From positions 1 to 64,000 of the forward strand of contig NZ_NRCJ01000006.1 in NCBI RefSeq assembly GCF_003129965.1: a stretch of 64,000 bases of DNA. The letters are read 5' to 3'. The notes beneath the pieces were generated by a model. That model was not told where the DNA came from. It did not search any database and saw nothing but the letters and a program-made list of their open reading frames with translations. The number at the start of each line of letters is the position of its first letter. The first letter of the stretch is position 1. Source of the stretch: Aggregatibacter kilianii. Lineage in GTDB: Bacteria; Pseudomonadota; Gammaproteobacteria; Enterobacterales; Pasteurellaceae. Positions 27,467-38,107 of this stretch are shown here, piece after piece. Both the position numbers and the translations under genes were made by a program.

Positions 27467-28195
27467 ATGCAAGGCAAAATTGCATTAGTGACAGGCGCAA
27501 CGCGCGGTATCGGTCGTGCGGTAGCGGAAGAATTGGCATCCAAAGGTGCGTTCGTAATTGGTACGGCGACCTCCGAAAAAGGCGCTGAAAGCATTTCTGT
27601 CTATTTGGGCGAAAAAGGCAGAGGATTGGTGCTAAACGTCGCCGATCAAGCCTCTATCGAAGCGGTATTGGAATACATCAAAAAAGAATTCGGTGACATC
27701 GATATTTTGGTCAACAACGCCGGCATTACCCGCGACAATTTGTTAATGCGTATGAAAGATGAGGAATGGTTCGATATTTTACAAACCAACTTAAGCTCCG
27801 TTTATCACCTTTCCAAAGCCATGTTACGCAGTATGATGAAAAAACGTTTTGGGCGCATCATTAACATCGGTTCTGTCGTAGGCTCTTCCGGTAACCCGGG
27901 ACAAAGTAACTACTGTGCGGCAAAAGCGGGTTTAATCGGTTTTAGTAAAGCCTTGGCAAAAGAAGTGGCATCACGCGGCATTACCGTAAACGTCGTTGCA
28001 CCGGGTTTTATTGCCACCGACATGACGGAAGTGTTAAGTGAAGAATTAAAAAACAACCTGTTAACTCAAATTCCGGCAGGGCGTTTAGGCGAGCCGAAAG
28101 ACATTGCCAAAGCGGTGGCATTTTTGGCTTCGGACGATGCGGCATACATCAACGGCACAACGTTGCACGTTAACGGCGGCATGTACATGAGCTAA
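27467..28195 (+). CDS. fabG: 3-oxoacyl-ACP reductase
   Basis: NADPH-dependent reduction of beta-ketoacyl-ACP in every elongation cycle. It is a 242-aa short-chain dehydrogenase. The nucleotide-binding TGATRGIGRAVA is at 9-20, NNAG at 83-86, and the catalytic Tyr149/Lys153 in SNYCAAKAG. HVNGGMYM at the C-terminus is typical. An AAAAAGGAG ribosome site precedes the ATG. It is 24 bases after fabD. Confidence 0.97.
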   Translation: MQGKIALVTGATRGIGRAVAEELASKGAFVIGTATSEKGAESISVYLGEKGRGLVLNVADQASIEAVLEYIKKEFGDIDILVNNAGITRDNLLMRMKDEEWFDILQTNLSSVYHLSKAMLRSMMKKRFGRIINIGSVVGSSGNPGQSNYCAAKAGLIGFSKALAKEVASRGITVNVVAPGFIATDMTEVLSEELKNNLLTQIPAGRLGEPKDIAKAVAFLASDDAAYINGTTLHVNGGMYMS

Positions 28196-28391
28196 GCGGC
28201 GTTAGCCAAAGGTTCCATGCGGCAAATCGGAGAAAAGCAATAGCCAAACGTTCGGCTTAGTGTTAAAATCCCCTCCGCAATGTAACTTGGTTAGGTCATT
28301 CAAGGGTTCGTGAAAGACGTAACTATTTTTTCACTGTATGTTGTTGTGAAAATTCAATGTTTTTTTGAGGTTTGACCTCTCACCGGAAACG

Positions 28392-28419
28392 TTGCAAATT
28401 TTTTGCAAATACATACACT
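28392..28419 (+). promoter_or_regulatory. Probable acpP promoter with 11-bp direct repeat
   Basis: TTGCAA (28392-28397) and TACACT (28414-28419) at 16 bp spacing, 47 bases before the acpP ATG. TTGCAAAT occurs twice, 11 bases apart (28392 and 28403), across the -35 and spacer. The fabG-acpP gap (271 bases) otherwise holds no gene that I can see. Confidence 0.45.
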
Positions 28420-28466
28420 ACGTAACTTATCGCAGTAAGCGAAAACTTAAACATAGGAAGAAACAA

Positions 28467-28697
28467 ATGAGCATTGAAGAACGCGTAAAAAAAATCATCG
28501 TTGAACAATTAGGCGTGAAAGAAGAAGATGTAAAACCTGAAGCGTCTTTCGTTGAAGATTTAGGTGCGGATTCTTTAGATACTGTTGAATTGGTGATGGC
28601 TTTAGAAGAAGAATTCGATATCGAAATTCCTGACGAAGAAGCAGAAAAAATCACAACAGTTCAATCAGCGATTGATTACGTTCAAAACAATCAATAA
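28467..28697 (+). CDS. acpP: Acyl carrier protein
   Basis: Carries growing acyl chains on phosphopantetheine. It is a 76-aa acidic four-helix protein. Ser36 in [18 protein letters not shown] is the attachment site. ATAGGAAGAAAC precedes the ATG. The 271-base gap after fabG contains its own likely promoter, so it can be made in excess over the enzymes. A strong terminator follows. ACP is also substrate for BioC and LipB, both encoded in this window. Confidence 0.98.
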   Translation: MSIEERVKKIIVEQLGVKEEDVKPEASFVEDLGADSLDTVELVMALEEEFDIEIPDEEAEKITTVQSAIDYVQNNQ

Positions 28698-28707
28698 TTG
28701 ATTTTCT

Positions 28708-28740
28708 AATTTAGGCGGTTTTCATAACCGCCTAAATTTT
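28708..28740 (+). terminator. Intrinsic terminator after acpP
   Basis: AATTTAGGCGGTT (28708-28720) pairs with AACCGCCTAAATT (28726-28738), running into TTT. A perfect 13-bp stem. Confidence 0.9.
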
Positions 28741-28930
28741 ATCTGCCGATCCCATTTCTGCTATAAAAAAACACATCTAAAAACGACCGCACTTTTATCC
28801 TTCTTTGTTGAAATTTTTCCTGAAAGCAGTAAACTAGCGCACAATTTTTTAGCCTTGTTTACACAGCCTAAGAAATCCTTTCTCTCTCAACTTTAAATGT
28901 TACCTGTGAGTAACAGAAGGACAATTCAAA

Positions 28931-30166
28931 ATGACAACAAAAGTAAATAGCTATGGCTGGAAAGCCTTGCTGGGTTCCGCCGTGGGTTATGCCATGGACG
29001 GTTTCGATCTTCTCATCCTCGGTTTCATGTTAAGTGCCATTTCCGCCGATTTAGGGTTAACCCCGGCTCAAGGCGGCTCTTTGGTAACTTGGACCTTAGT
29101 GGGCGCGGTTTTCGGCGGTATCGTCTTTGGTGCGCTGAGTGACAAATACGGACGTGTTCGCGTACTCACTTGGACAATCATCTTATTCGCCGTTTTCACC
29201 GGTTTATGTGCGCTGGCGCAGGGCTACTGGGATCTGCTGATTTATCGTACCATCGCCGGTATCGGTTTGGGCGGTGAGTTCGGTATCGGTATGGCGTTGG
29301 CGGCAGAAGCCTGGCCGGCCCGTCATCGTGCCAAAGCGGCATCTTATGTAGCGCTCGGTTGGCAGGTGGGCGTACTGGGCGCGGCATTACTGACGCCGGT
29401 ATTGCTGCCGCACATCGGTTGGCGCGGCATGTTTGTGGTGGGGATCTTCCCGGCGTTTGTGGCGTGGTATTTACGCGCACATTTGCATGAGCCGGAAATT
29501 TTCGTACAAAAACAGACCGCACTTTCCCAAGCTAAACCGGAAAAAAGCCGTTGGTCGTCTAAATTACAATCGTTCAAACTCTTGGTGAAAGACAAAGCCA
29601 CCACCAAAATCAGCTTGGGCGTGGTGGTGTTGACTTCCGTGCAAAACTTCGGTTATTACGGCATTATGATTTGGATGCCGAATTTTCTCTCCAAACGACT
29701 TGGCTTCAGCCTGACCAAATCCGGTATTTGGACTGCGGTTACCGTGTGCGGAATGATGGTCGGCATCTGGATTTTCGGCCGCTTGGCGGATCATATCGGG
29801 CGCAAACCAAGCTTCCTATTATTCCAAGCGGGCGCGGTGGTGAGCATTTTCGCCTATTCCCAATTAACGGATCCGACCGCCATGTTGATTGCCGGCGCGT
29901 TTTTAGGGATGTTCGTGAACGGCATGATGGGCGGTTATGGTGCTTTAATGGCGGAAGCCTACCCGACCCAAGCCCGTGCTACCGCACAAAATGTCTTGTT
30001 TAACTTAGGGCGTGCGGTCGGTGGATTCGGCCCGATCGTGGTAGGCGCCGTAGTGTCCGCCTATTCCTTCCAAACCGCTATTGCCTTATTGGCGGTGATT
30101 TATGTCATTGATATGTTGGCAACGGTGTTCCTTGTACCGGAGTTGAAGGGCAAAGAATTGCATTAA
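28931..30166 (+). CDS. MFS transporter, metabolite:proton symporter type
   Basis: A 411-aa inner-membrane carrier with 12 predicted helices. The helix 2-3 loop motif reads GALSDKYGRVRVL, its repeat in the second half GRLADHIGRKPSF, and helix 4 carries RTIAGIGLGGEFGIG. This pattern fits the sialate / aromatic-acid / general metabolite symporter branch. The substrate cannot be read from the sequence. It has its own leader (233 bases after acpP) with AGAAGGA before the ATG, and converges on rho. Confidence 0.8.
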   Translation: MTTKVNSYGWKALLGSAVGYAMDGFDLLILGFMLSAISADLGLTPAQGGSLVTWTLVGAVFGGIVFGALSDKYGRVRVLTWTIILFAVFTGLCALAQGYWDLLIYRTIAGIGLGGEFGIGMALAAEAWPARHRAKAASYVALGWQVGVLGAALLTPVLLPHIGWRGMFVVGIFPAFVAWYLRAHLHEPEIFVQKQTALSQAKPEKSRWSSKLQSFKLLVKDKATTKISLGVVVLTSVQNFGYYGIMIWMPNFLSKRLGFSLTKSGIWTAVTVCGMMVGIWIFGRLADHIGRKPSFLLFQAGAVVSIFAYSQLTDPTAMLIAGAFLGMFVNGMMGGYGALMAEAYPTQARATAQNVLFNLGRAVGGFGPIVVGAVVSAYSFQTAIALLAVIYVIDMLATVFLVPELKGKELH

Positions 30167-30231
30167 TGCAAGAAAGTACGGTCTAAAAACGGCGTGTTTT
30201 TTCACCGCACTTTTGCTGATGAACCAATAAC

Positions 30232-30268
30232 AAAAAACCGCTGTTAAGATTATCAACAGCGGCTTTTT
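30232..30268 (-). terminator. Terminator of rho (bidirectional)
   Basis: CCGCTGTT (30238-30245) and AACAGCGG (30255-30262) with A and T runs on either side. Serves rho leftward and possibly the MFS gene rightward. A degenerate uptake-signal pair (30173-30182 / 30204-30214) lies next to it. Confidence 0.85.
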
Positions 30269-30288
30269 CATGGAAAGTGCGGTAAGAA

Positions 30289-31551
30289 TTACGAGCGTTT
30301 CATGATCTCAAAAAACTCTTCGTTGGTTTTCGCCACGGCGAGTTTGTCGATAAGGAATTCCATCGCTTCCACTTCGCCCATCGGGTTAAGGATTTTGCGC
30401 AGAATCCACATTTTTTGCAACTCGTCAGGTGTGGTAAGCAAGTCTTCCTTACGTGTGCCTGAACGGTTGAAATCGATTGCCGGGAATACGCGTTTTTCCG
30501 CGATTTTACGGGAAAGGTGCAATTCCATGTTACCGGTGCCTTTAAATTCTTCGAAGATCACTTCGTCCATTTTTGAACCGGTATCCACTAAGGCGGTGGC
30601 GATAATGGTCAGGCTGCCGCCTTCTTCCACGTTACGCGCCGCACCGAAGAAACGTTTCGGACGATGTAAGGCGTTGGCGTCCACACCACCGGATAAGATT
30701 TTGCCGGATGCTGGGGTCACGGTATTGTAAGCGCGCGCTAAACGGGTGATGGAGTCGAGCAAAATCACCACGTCTTTTTTGTGTTCGACGGAACGTTTGG
30801 CTTTTTCAATCACCATTTCCGCGACCTGAACGTGACGGGTCGCCGGTTCGTCAAAGGTGGACGCAATCACTTCGCCTTTTACCGAGCGTTGCATTTCCGT
30901 TACCTCTTCCGGACGTTCGTCGATCAGTAACACGATAAGTTCGACGTCAGGGTAATTGTGGGTAATGCTTTGCGCGATATTTTGCAGCAACATGGTTTTA
31001 CCCGCTTTCGGCGGCGCCACGATTAAGCCGCGCTGACCTTTCCCGATAGGGGAGGCTAAATCTAAAATACGGGCGGTTAAATCTTCGGTAGAGCCGTTGC
31101 CGCGTTCCATTCTTAAACGGGAGTTGGCGTGTAATGGGGTTAAGTTTTCGAAAAGGATCTTGCTGCGGGAGACTTCCGGTTTGTCGTCATTGACTTGGTC
31201 AACTTTGAGGAGGGCAAAATAGCGTTCGCCTTCTTTCGGCGGTCGAATTTTCCCTTCGATTTTATCCCCCGTCTGCAAATTGAAACGACGAATTTGGCTT
31301 GGGCTCACATAAATATCATCCGGACCGGCTAAATAGGAGCTATCCGCCGAACGGAGGAAGCCGAAGCCGTCCGGTAAGATTTCCAATACGCCGCCGCCGA
31401 AAATATCTTCCCCACCTTTGGCGTGCTGTTTCAAAATCGCAAAAACAATGTCTTGTTTGCGTAAACGGGCTAAATTCTCCAAGCCCATTTGATCTTCGCC
31501 AAGTCTCACCAGATCGGAAACCGGCATATTTTTAAGTTCTGTAAGATGCAT
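30289..31551 (-). CDS. rho: Transcription termination factor Rho
   Basis: Hexameric RNA-dependent ATPase that ends transcription at unstructured C-rich sites. It is 420 aa, as in E. coli. The N-terminal helix domain and RNA-binding cold-shock fold ([20 protein letters not shown]) come first. The ATPase core follows with P-loop [10 protein letters not shown] and Walker [14 protein letters not shown], and the Q- and R-loops after it. No insertion domain is present. It lies divergent from rhlB, as in related genomes. Confidence 0.98.
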   Translation of the reverse strand: MHLTELKNMPVSDLVRLGEDQMGLENLARLRKQDIVFAILKQHAKGGEDIFGGGVLEILPDGFGFLRSADSSYLAGPDDIYVSPSQIRRFNLQTGDKIEGKIRPPKEGERYFALLKVDQVNDDKPEVSRSKILFENLTPLHANSRLRMERGNGSTEDLTARILDLASPIGKGQRGLIVAPPKAGKTMLLQNIAQSITHNYPDVELIVLLIDERPEEVTEMQRSVKGEVIASTFDEPATRHVQVAEMVIEKAKRSVEHKKDVVILLDSITRLARAYNTVTPASGKILSGGVDANALHRPKRFFGAARNVEEGGSLTIIATALVDTGSKMDEVIFEEFKGTGNMELHLSRKIAEKRVFPAIDFNRSGTRKEDLLTTPDELQKMWILRKILNPMGEVEAMEFLIDKLAVAKTNEEFFEIMKRS

Positions 31552-31853
31552 AGTTAATTTGAAGTTTGTTTAGAGTTGAATGTTTAGAAATAAATGAATG
31601 GAAGTGAATTTGAAATTGGTGCGTAAATTAGCATTAAATTTAGGCACTGTCTAGTTTTTAGCGGATTTTTTCTGATTTTGTTCGGTTTCGCCGGGATGTT
31701 GCCGGAAAAGTGCGGTGGTTTTTACAGGCGTTTTTTCGTTTTCCTCTTTAATCTTTGTTTACAAAATTCCCTCAATTAATTGCGTGTAATTTTTGGGGAT
31801 TTGCCTTGTTCGTGCTATCCTTAGCGGCAATTTTTTACGATGAATTTAAGATT
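31552..31853. other. rho-rhlB divergent intergenic region
   Basis: A 302-base region with no gene that I can support. On the minus strand TAGACA (31648-31653) and TAATTT (31625-31630) at 17 bp spacing could be the rho promoter, leaving a leader of about 65-70 bases; E. coli rho is autoregulated through a leader. One uptake signal lies at 31708-31716. For rhlB, TTGGGG and TATCCT at 17 bp just upstream is a weak candidate. Confidence 0.4.
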
Positions 31854-33110
31854 ATGCAACAGAATTATTTAAGCTCGGCGCGTTTCGCCGATTTCCCGTT
31901 ACATCCTTTGGTTTTACAGGCGTTAAACGACAAAGGATTTGATTTTTGTACGCCCATTCAGGCGCTTTCATTGCCGGTGACTTTACAAGGCAAAGACGTT
32001 GCCGGGCAGGCGCAAACCGGCACAGGAAAAACGATCGCATTTTTGACCGCACTTTTTCACCATTTATTGACCTATCCGAAGCAAACGGAAGGCAACCAGC
32101 CACGCGCCTTGATTTTGGCGCCGACCCGCGAATTGGCGGTGCAAATCGAACATGACGCACAGATTTTCTTAAAAACGACAAAATTTAAGACCGCACTTGC
32201 TTACGGCGGCGACGGTTACGATAAGCAATTAAAAGCCATTGAAAACGGCGTGGATGTGTTGATCGGCACCACGGGGCGGGTAATTGATTATGTGAAACAG
32301 GGCATTATCCGCTTGGATCAGATTCAAACGGTGGTGTTGGACGAGGCGGATCGTATGTTCGATTTGGGCTTTATTCGCGATATTCGCTATTTACTGCGCA
32401 AATGTCCGCCGCCACAACAACGGCTGACCATGTTGTTCTCGGCGACCTTGTCTTACAAAGTGCGTGAGCTTGCCTTTGAAGATATGAACGATCCGGAATA
32501 TGTGGAAATTGAGCCGGAACAAAAAACCGGGCAGCAAATTAAAGAAGAATTATTTTACCCCTCCAACCACGACAAAATCCCACTGTTGCTGACGTTGCTG
32601 GAAGAAGAATGGCCGGAGCGTTGCATTATCTTCGCCAATACCAAACATAAATGTGAAGAAATCTGGGGCTATTTGGCGGCGGACGGACATCGCGTGGGTT
32701 TATTAACGGGCGATGTGGCGCAGAAAAAACGTCTGTCTTTATTGAAACAATTTACCGACGGCGACTTGGATATTTTGGTGGCGACGGATGTGGCGGCGCG
32801 CGGGTTGCATATTGCCGAAGTGACCCATGTGTTCAACTACGATTTGCCGGATGATCGGGAAGATTATGTACATCGCATCGGGCGTACCGGGCGTGCCGGT
32901 GAAAGCGGCATTTCCATCAGCTTTGCCTGTGAACAATACGCTATGAATTTACCGGCGATCGAAGAATATATCGGGCACAACATTCCCGTCAGCCAATACG
33001 ATCCGAACGCGTTGTTGCAGGACATTCCGAAGCCTTATCGATTGAAACGGCAAAGCAATTTCAACGCGCAGAATAACAATCGTCGCAAGCCGTTTCGGGC
33101 AAAACGCTAG
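31854..33110 (+). CDS. rhlB: DEAD-box RNA helicase RhlB
   Basis: ATP-dependent RNA helicase that in E. coli works in the RNase E degradosome. It is 418 aa. Q-motif [12 protein letters not shown]-loop AQTGTGKT (53-60), DEAD (163-166), SAT, and [10 protein letters not shown] in the second RecA domain are all present. The C-terminal tail is basic and Asn/Arg-rich. ATG 31854 matches the family start; the upstream open frame contains promoter-like sequence and is not used. The ribosome site is weak. Confidence 0.95.
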   Translation: MQQNYLSSARFADFPLHPLVLQALNDKGFDFCTPIQALSLPVTLQGKDVAGQAQTGTGKTIAFLTALFHHLLTYPKQTEGNQPRALILAPTRELAVQIEHDAQIFLKTTKFKTALAYGGDGYDKQLKAIENGVDVLIGTTGRVIDYVKQGIIRLDQIQTVVLDEADRMFDLGFIRDIRYLLRKCPPPQQRLTMLFSATLSYKVRELAFEDMNDPEYVEIEPEQKTGQQIKEELFYPSNHDKIPLLLTLLEEEWPERCIIFANTKHKCEEIWGYLAADGHRVGLLTGDVAQKKRLSLLKQFTDGDLDILVATDVAARGLHIAEVTHVFNYDLPDDREDYVHRIGRTGRAGESGISISFACEQYAMNLPAIEEYIGHNIPVSQYDPNALLQDIPKPYRLKRQSNFNAQNNNRRKPFRAKR

Positions 33111-33176
33111 TCAAAAGATTGGCGTGAATTTTATTCAATGTTAAAATTCGCGCCTTTTGTCAATTGAGGAAAAATA

Positions 33177-33485
33177 ATGTCATTAGTCGATTTCGTCGTC
33201 AATAAATTAGACGATTTAAAAGCCACCGATATTTTACCGTTAAATGTGAAGGGCAAATCTTCCATTACCGATACCATGATTTTGTGCACAGGCACGTCAT
33301 CCCGTCATGTGTCTTCCTTGGCGCAGAAACTCATTACCGAATGCAAACTTGCCGGCATTGACGTGTTCGGCGATGAAGGCAAAGACACCGCTGATTGGGT
33401 GGTGGTGGATTTGGGCGACGCCATCGTGCATATCATGCAGGCGGAAAGCCGTGAAATGTATCAGTTGGAAAAACTTTGGGCGTAA
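33177..33485 (+). CDS. rsfS: Ribosomal silencing factor RsfS
   Basis: Binds L14 and blocks joining of ribosomal subunits in starvation. It is 102 aa with [26 protein letters not shown] and [15 protein letters not shown], the family core. GAGGAAAAATA precedes the ATG. It is first of the rsfS-rlmH-mrdA-mrdB-rlpA-dacA cluster, the order also found in E. coli. Confidence 0.96.
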   Translation: MSLVDFVVNKLDDLKATDILPLNVKGKSSITDTMILCTGTSSRHVSSLAQKLITECKLAGIDVFGDEGKDTADWVVVDLGDAIVHIMQAESREMYQLEKLWA

Positions 33486-33512
33486 GCGCCATAAAAGTGC
33501 GGTCACAAAAAA

Positions 33513-33580
33513 CAACGTTTTTTGAACGTTGGCTTTGCCAACGGCCCCGCAGGGGCGAATAAATCACTCCAGTGATTTAT
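33513..33580 (+). repeat. Three abutting hairpins plus a competing stem, before rlmH
   Basis: Stem A: CGTTGGC/GCCAACG (33527-33533, 33537-33543). Stem B: GCCCC/GGGGC (33544-33548, 33552-33556). Stem C: ATAAATCACT/AGTGATTTAT (33559-33568, 33571-33580). A fourth stem, CAACGTT/AACGTTG (33513-33519, 33525-33531), uses part of stem A and so excludes it. There is no T run after it. It may be an mRNA-processing or switching element, or a dispersed REP-like repeat. Confidence 0.7.
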
Positions 33581-33626
33581 GAGTAATTTTCCAAGTGTTT
33601 TTAAAGGTGTTTTTTAGGAGCGAAAG

Positions 33627-34094
33627 GTGAAAATTCAGTTGATTGCGGTAGGAACCAAAATGCCGGCGTGGGTCACCACGGGTTTTGAGGAATACCAACG
33701 CCGCTTTCCGAAAGACATGCCTTTTGAACTGATTGAAATCCCCGCCGGGAAACGGGGCAAAAATGCCGATATTAAACGCATTTTGGAACAAGAAGGCAAA
33801 GCCATGTTAGCGGCGGCGGGAAAAGGCAAAATCGTCACCTTGGACATTCCCGGTAAACCTTGGACCACAGAACAATTATCGCAACAATTAGAAGGTTGGA
33901 AAAACGACGGACGCGATGTTTGTCTGCTTATTGGCGGGCCAGAAGGACTGTCGCCGGAATGTAAGGTTGCCGCCGAACAAAGTTGGTCGTTATCGCCGCT
34001 TACCTTACCACATCCGTTAGTACGTGTGGTCGTGGCGGAAAGTCTGTATCGCGCCTGGTCACTCACCACTAACCATCCGTATCATCGAGAATAA
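33627..34094 (+). CDS. rlmH: 23S rRNA pseudouridine-1915 N3-methyltransferase RlmH
   Basis: SPOUT-family enzyme that methylates pseudouridine 1915 in helix 69 of 23S rRNA. It is 155 aa with [10 protein letters not shown] at the N-terminus, [12 protein letters not shown] forming the SAM knot, and the C-terminal [10 protein letters not shown]. The start is GTG with TAGGAGCGAAA in front. It lies 12 bases before mrdA. Confidence 0.96.
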   Translation: MKIQLIAVGTKMPAWVTTGFEEYQRRFPKDMPFELIEIPAGKRGKNADIKRILEQEGKAMLAAAGKGKIVTLDIPGKPWTTEQLSQQLEGWKNDGRDVCLLIGGPEGLSPECKVAAEQSWSLSPLTLPHPLVRVVVAESLYRAWSLTTNHPYHRE

Positions 34095-34106
34095 ATCAAT
34101 TACAAG

Positions 34107-36053
34107 ATGAGCTTAAAGAAATTATTAAATCAACCGCAATACGATCCGATTCGTGATAAAAAAGCCGAACGCAATTTGTTTGCCCGTCGTGCTTTGGTGT
34201 CGTTTATCGGCGTGTTGGTGTTGTCGGTGGTGTTGATTTTAAACTTGTATGATTTGCAGGTGGTTAATTACGATGGCTATCAAACCCGTTCCAACGGCAA
34301 TCGTATCAAGTTGTTGCCGTTGCCGCCGACACGCGGGCTGATTTACGATCGCAACGGTAAATTATTGGCGGAAAATTTAACTTTCTTCGGTTTATATATC
34401 GTACCTGAAAAGGTGGAAAATTTAGACCGCACTTTTGAAGAATTAAAAGTGCTGGTGGGGTTGACCGATGAAGACATTGAGAACTTTAAAAAGGAACGCC
34501 GCCGTTCTTCCCGCTATACGCCGATTATGTTGAAACCGAATTTGACGGAAGAGCAAATCGCCCGTTTTGCGGTGAACCAATACAATTTCCCGAGTTTGGA
34601 CGTGAAGCCGTATTTTAAACGGCATTATTTGTACGGTGAGCCGCTGACCCATATTCTAGGTTATGTGTCGAAAATTAACGATCGTGATGTGGAACGTCTG
34701 AAAAAAGAGGAAAAATACGCCAATTATTCCGGCACGCACGATTGGGGCAAACTCGGCATTGAGCGTTATTATGAGGATTCCCTGCACGGCACAACCGGTT
34801 TTGAAGAAGTGGAAGTGAACAGTCGCGGCAAAGTCATTCGCAAATTACGCGAGCAGCCGGCGATTGCTGGCAAAAGCATTCATTTAACCATTGATTTGGA
34901 TTTGCAGCTGTATGTGACCGATTTATTGGCGGGGCATAAAGGCGCCGTGGTGGTAATGGATCCGAAAGATAACAGCATCTTGGCAATGGTTTCCGTACCA
35001 AGTTATGACAATAATCTCTTTGTGGACGGGATTTCCGGGGCGGATTATCGCCGTTTGTTGAATGATCCGAATCGTCCGTTGTATAGCCGTGTGACGCAAG
35101 GGGCGTATCCGCCGGCTTCTACCGTTAAACCTTTCATTGCCGTTTCCGCCTTGCAGGAAAATGTAATCACGCCGAATATGACCATTTATGATCCGGGATA
35201 TTGGATGTTGCCGAACAGCACCAAACGTTTCCGTGACTGGCGTAAAGGCGGGCACGGCATGACCAATTTAAACAAAGCCATTACCGAATCTTCCGATACT
35301 TATTTTTATCAAACCGCCTACAATCTGGGCATCGATCGCCTGTCAGAGTGGATGAAGCGTTTCGGTTTCGGCGTGCCGACGGGGATTGATATTCAGGAAG
35401 AAACCAGCGCCAATATGCCGACCCGTGAATGGAAGCAAAAGCGTTATAAAAAAGCCTGGGTGCAGGGCGATACCATTTCCGTAGGGATCGGACAAGGCTA
35501 TTGGACAGCGACGCCGTTGCAGTTAGCGAAAGCTACCAGTATTTTGGTGAATAACGGTAAGGTAAACACACCGCACTTAATGAAAAGCGTGGAAGGTTCC
35601 GTAATGGAGCCTTATAAAGATCCGTTGTTATACGAAGATATTACCGAACCGAAACAGTTTTTCTGGGATGAGGCAAAACGCGGTATGTATAACGTGGTGA
35701 ACGGCGCCGGCGGAACGGGGCGTAAGGCCTTTATCGGCACGCCTTATCGCGTTGCCGGAAAATCCGGTACGGCGCAGGTATTCAGTCTGAAAGAAAACCA
35801 GACCTATAATGCCGGAAGCCTTAAAAAAGAATTGCACGATCATGCCTGGTTTACCGCGTTTGCGCCTTATGATAATCCGCAGATTGTGGTGTCGATGATT
35901 TTGGAAAATGCCGGTGGCGGCTCCAGTAATGCGGCACCGATCGTGAGAAAAATTATGGATTACTATTTTAAGCAGAACACACCGCAAACGGAGGTGCCGG
36001 CATTGCCGGAAGCCGAACCTGAAATGGGAGACGAGCCGAATGAAAATGAATGA
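34107..36053 (+). CDS. mrdA: Penicillin-binding protein 2
   Basis: Transpeptidase of the elongasome, paired with RodA, that makes the rod-shape side wall. It is 648 aa. One membrane helix (about 28-50) is followed by a periplasmic dimerisation/pedestal domain and the transpeptidase domain. The catalytic SxxK is Ser338-T-V-Lys341 in [15 protein letters not shown] (SxN-like SSD) and KSGTAQVF follow, as in other PBP2s. The C-terminal tail is Glu/Pro-rich. The mrdB start overlaps the end of this gene. Target of mecillinam. Confidence 0.97.
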   Translation: MSLKKLLNQPQYDPIRDKKAERNLFARRALVSFIGVLVLSVVLILNLYDLQVVNYDGYQTRSNGNRIKLLPLPPTRGLIYDRNGKLLAENLTFFGLYIVPEKVENLDRTFEELKVLVGLTDEDIENFKKERRRSSRYTPIMLKPNLTEEQIARFAVNQYNFPSLDVKPYFKRHYLYGEPLTHILGYVSKINDRDVERLKKEEKYANYSGTHDWGKLGIERYYEDSLHGTTGFEEVEVNSRGKVIRKLREQPAIAGKSIHLTIDLDLQLYVTDLLAGHKGAVVVMDPKDNSILAMVSVPSYDNNLFVDGISGADYRRLLNDPNRPLYSRVTQGAYPPASTVKPFIAVSALQENVITPNMTIYDPGYWMLPNSTKRFRDWRKGGHGMTNLNKAITESSDTYFYQTAYNLGIDRLSEWMKRFGFGVPTGIDIQEETSANMPTREWKQKRYKKAWVQGDTISVGIGQGYWTATPLQLAKATSILVNNGKVNTPHLMKSVEGSVMEPYKDPLLYEDITEPKQFFWDEAKRGMYNVVNGAGGTGRKAFIGTPYRVAGKSGTAQVFSLKENQTYNAGSLKKELHDHAWFTAFAPYDNPQIVVSMILENAGGGSSNAAPIVRKIMDYYFKQNTPQTEVPALPEAEPEMGDEPNENE

Positions 36054-37161
36054 TCGTAATATTTGGCTGGAACTGTGGCGACGTTTGCACATTGATTTGT
36101 GGTTGTTTATCGGATTGGTGGTGATTACCGGTTACGGTATGTTGGTGTTATATAGCGCCTCTGGTGCCAACGAAGCCATGTTTCGTAGCCGTATTGTCCA
36201 AGTGGCGCTCGGATTTGCCGTGATGTTGGTCATGGCGCAATTCCCGCCGAAATTTTATAAGCGCATTGCGCCGTATTTATTTGGTGCCGGCATCGTTTTG
36301 CTGATTTTGGTGGATCTCATCGGCGCGACCAGTAAAGGAGCGCAACGTTGGTTGGATTTGGGCGTCGTGCGTTTTCAGCCGTCGGAAATCGTGAAACTGG
36401 CGGTGCCGTTAATGGTGGCGGTCTATTTAGGCAATCGTCCGCAGCCGATTAAATTAAAAGAAACTTTTATTGCCCTGATCATTATTATTGTGCCGACCTT
36501 GTTAGTGGCGATTCAGCCCGACTTAGGCACATCAATTTTGGTTAGCGGTTCTGGCTTATTTGTGGTATTTTTAGCCGGCATGAGTTGGTGGCTCATTTTA
36601 ATTGCCATTGTCGCTCTCGCCGGGTTTATCCCGATTATGTGGTTTTACCTCATGCACGATTATCAAAGAACCCGCGTGCTAACCTTGTTTGATCCGGAAA
36701 AAGACTTATTGGGCGCGGGTTATCATATTTGGCAATCTAAAATTGCTATCGGCTCCGGCGGTATGTGGGGCAAGGGTTGGCTACAAGGCACGCAATCCCA
36801 GCTGGAATTTTTACCCGAGCCGCATACGGATTTCATTTTCGCCGTGTTGAGTGAGGAATACGGCATGATTGGCTTCCTGATTTTATTAGCCATTTATTTA
36901 TTTATTGTTGCGCGCGGTTTAATGATTGGTGTTAATGCGCAAAGTGCCTTCGGGCGCATTTTAGTGGGGGCGTTAACGTTAATTTTCTTCGTTTATGTCT
37001 TTGTTAACATCGGCATGGTGAGCGGCATTTTACCCGTTGTGGGCGTGCCTTTACCATTGGTGAGTTATGGCGGCACGTCTTATGTGGCGATTATGGCGGG
37101 CTTCGGTTTGGTCATGTCAATCCATACTCACAAAGAACACTTTCTGAAAGGAACTAATTAA
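36040..37161 (+). CDS. mrdB: Rod shape-determining SEDS glycosyltransferase RodA
   Basis: SEDS-family peptidoglycan polymerase of the elongasome, 373 aa with about ten membrane helices. The family blocks [21 protein letters not shown] and QPDLGTSIL are present, as are [12 protein letters not shown] and [13 protein letters not shown] near the C-terminus. The ATG at 36040 overlaps mrdA by 14 bases (an ATG at 36046 is an alternative), so the two are translationally coupled, fitting their 1:1 complex. Confidence 0.97.
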   Translation: MKMNDRNIWLELWRRLHIDLWLFIGLVVITGYGMLVLYSASGANEAMFRSRIVQVALGFAVMLVMAQFPPKFYKRIAPYLFGAGIVLLILVDLIGATSKGAQRWLDLGVVRFQPSEIVKLAVPLMVAVYLGNRPQPIKLKETFIALIIIIVPTLLVAIQPDLGTSILVSGSGLFVVFLAGMSWWLILIAIVALAGFIPIMWFYLMHDYQRTRVLTLFDPEKDLLGAGYHIWQSKIAIGSGGMWGKGWLQGTQSQLEFLPEPHTDFIFAVLSEEYGMIGFLILLAIYLFIVARGLMIGVNAQSAFGRILVGALTLIFFVYVFVNIGMVSGILPVVGVPLPLVSYGGTSYVAIMAGFGLVMSIHTHKEHFLKGTN

Positions 37162-37210
37162 GTTTTCAGTTTTCTTAATTGTGTGCTTTACAGAGGGGGA
37201 GAAAAACTCA

Positions 37211-38077
37211 ATGAATTTAAAGCAAACTGTAAAATATATGATGATTTTGTTTTCATTTTGCACCGCACTTTCCGTGCAAGCCGAAACAAAAAAATTATAT
37301 GGCATTGAAGGACCGTCGTTGACCTATCGTCCGATGTCCGATAAAGCGCAAACCTATAATGTAAAAGGGGAAACCTACACCACAAAGCCGCACCAAACGG
37401 CAAAAAATTATTCCAAACAAGGTATTGCCAGCTATTACCATCATAAGTTTAACGGACGCAAAACCTCTAACGGCGATATTTACGATTCCACTTTATATAC
37501 GGCGGCGCACAAAACCCTGCCGTTGAATTCTTATGCGGTCGTCACTAATATGTACAATCAACGTAAAGTGATTGTGCGTATCAATGACAGAGGTCCGTTC
37601 GCCAAAGATCGTATTATTGATTTGTCCCATGCGGCGGCGAAGGAAATCGGCATCGTCAATTACGGCATGGGATTGGTTAAAGTTGAAGCGTTACATGTGG
37701 ATGCCAAAGGCGAGCTTTCCGGCGCGGGTACTTCTACCTTGGCACAGACCAGCAGAACGGAAGAAGGGTTAAAACGCCTGGCCGATAATGAAACTGCTTC
37801 TGCGTCGGCGACGACTAAGACGCGACAAAGCCGTAAGGCTACAAATGCCGAACGCTATGAAATTAAAATGGTCAATGTCGCCAGTAAGAAAAATGCCGAG
37901 CGAATCATTCAGGATCTGGCGTTAAGTAACGTGAAAGCGGAAATTGCCGCACATGGTAAAAAATACCATATCCATTTGGGGCCTTTTAGTTCAAAACAAG
38001 AAATTAGCGAATTGAAGACACAATTAAGACGGCTCAATCATTCCGAACCGCTGATTGTGTATTCTTATAATCAATAA
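37211..38077 (+). CDS. rlpA: RlpA, septal-ring lytic transglycosylase family
   Basis: Periplasmic protein of 288 aa. It has a Sec signal peptide (cleavage after VQA, about 24), a double-psi beta-barrel (about 75-165) with GIASYYHHKFNGRKTSNG and NDRGPFAKDRIIDLSHAA, and a SPOR domain (about 215-288) that binds denuded glycan at the septum. Unlike E. coli RlpA, I see no lipobox; Cys17 sits in FSFC, a poor match, so the protein is probably soluble in the periplasm. ATG 37211 is supported by GGGGGAG upstream. Confidence 0.92.
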   Translation: MNLKQTVKYMMILFSFCTALSVQAETKKLYGIEGPSLTYRPMSDKAQTYNVKGETYTTKPHQTAKNYSKQGIASYYHHKFNGRKTSNGDIYDSTLYTAAHKTLPLNSYAVVTNMYNQRKVIVRINDRGPFAKDRIIDLSHAAAKEIGIVNYGMGLVKVEALHVDAKGELSGAGTSTLAQTSRTEEGLKRLADNETASASATTKTRQSRKATNAERYEIKMVNVASKKNAERIIQDLALSNVKAEIAAHGKKYHIHLGPFSSKQEISELKTQLRRLNHSEPLIVYSYNQ

Positions 38078-38107
38078 CAATTACATAATTGTAGGATATT
38101 CAATATT

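Noticed and set aside
31755-31853. Upstream extension of rhlB
   Set aside because: The added residues have no match to RhlB, and the stretch carries promoter-like sequence.
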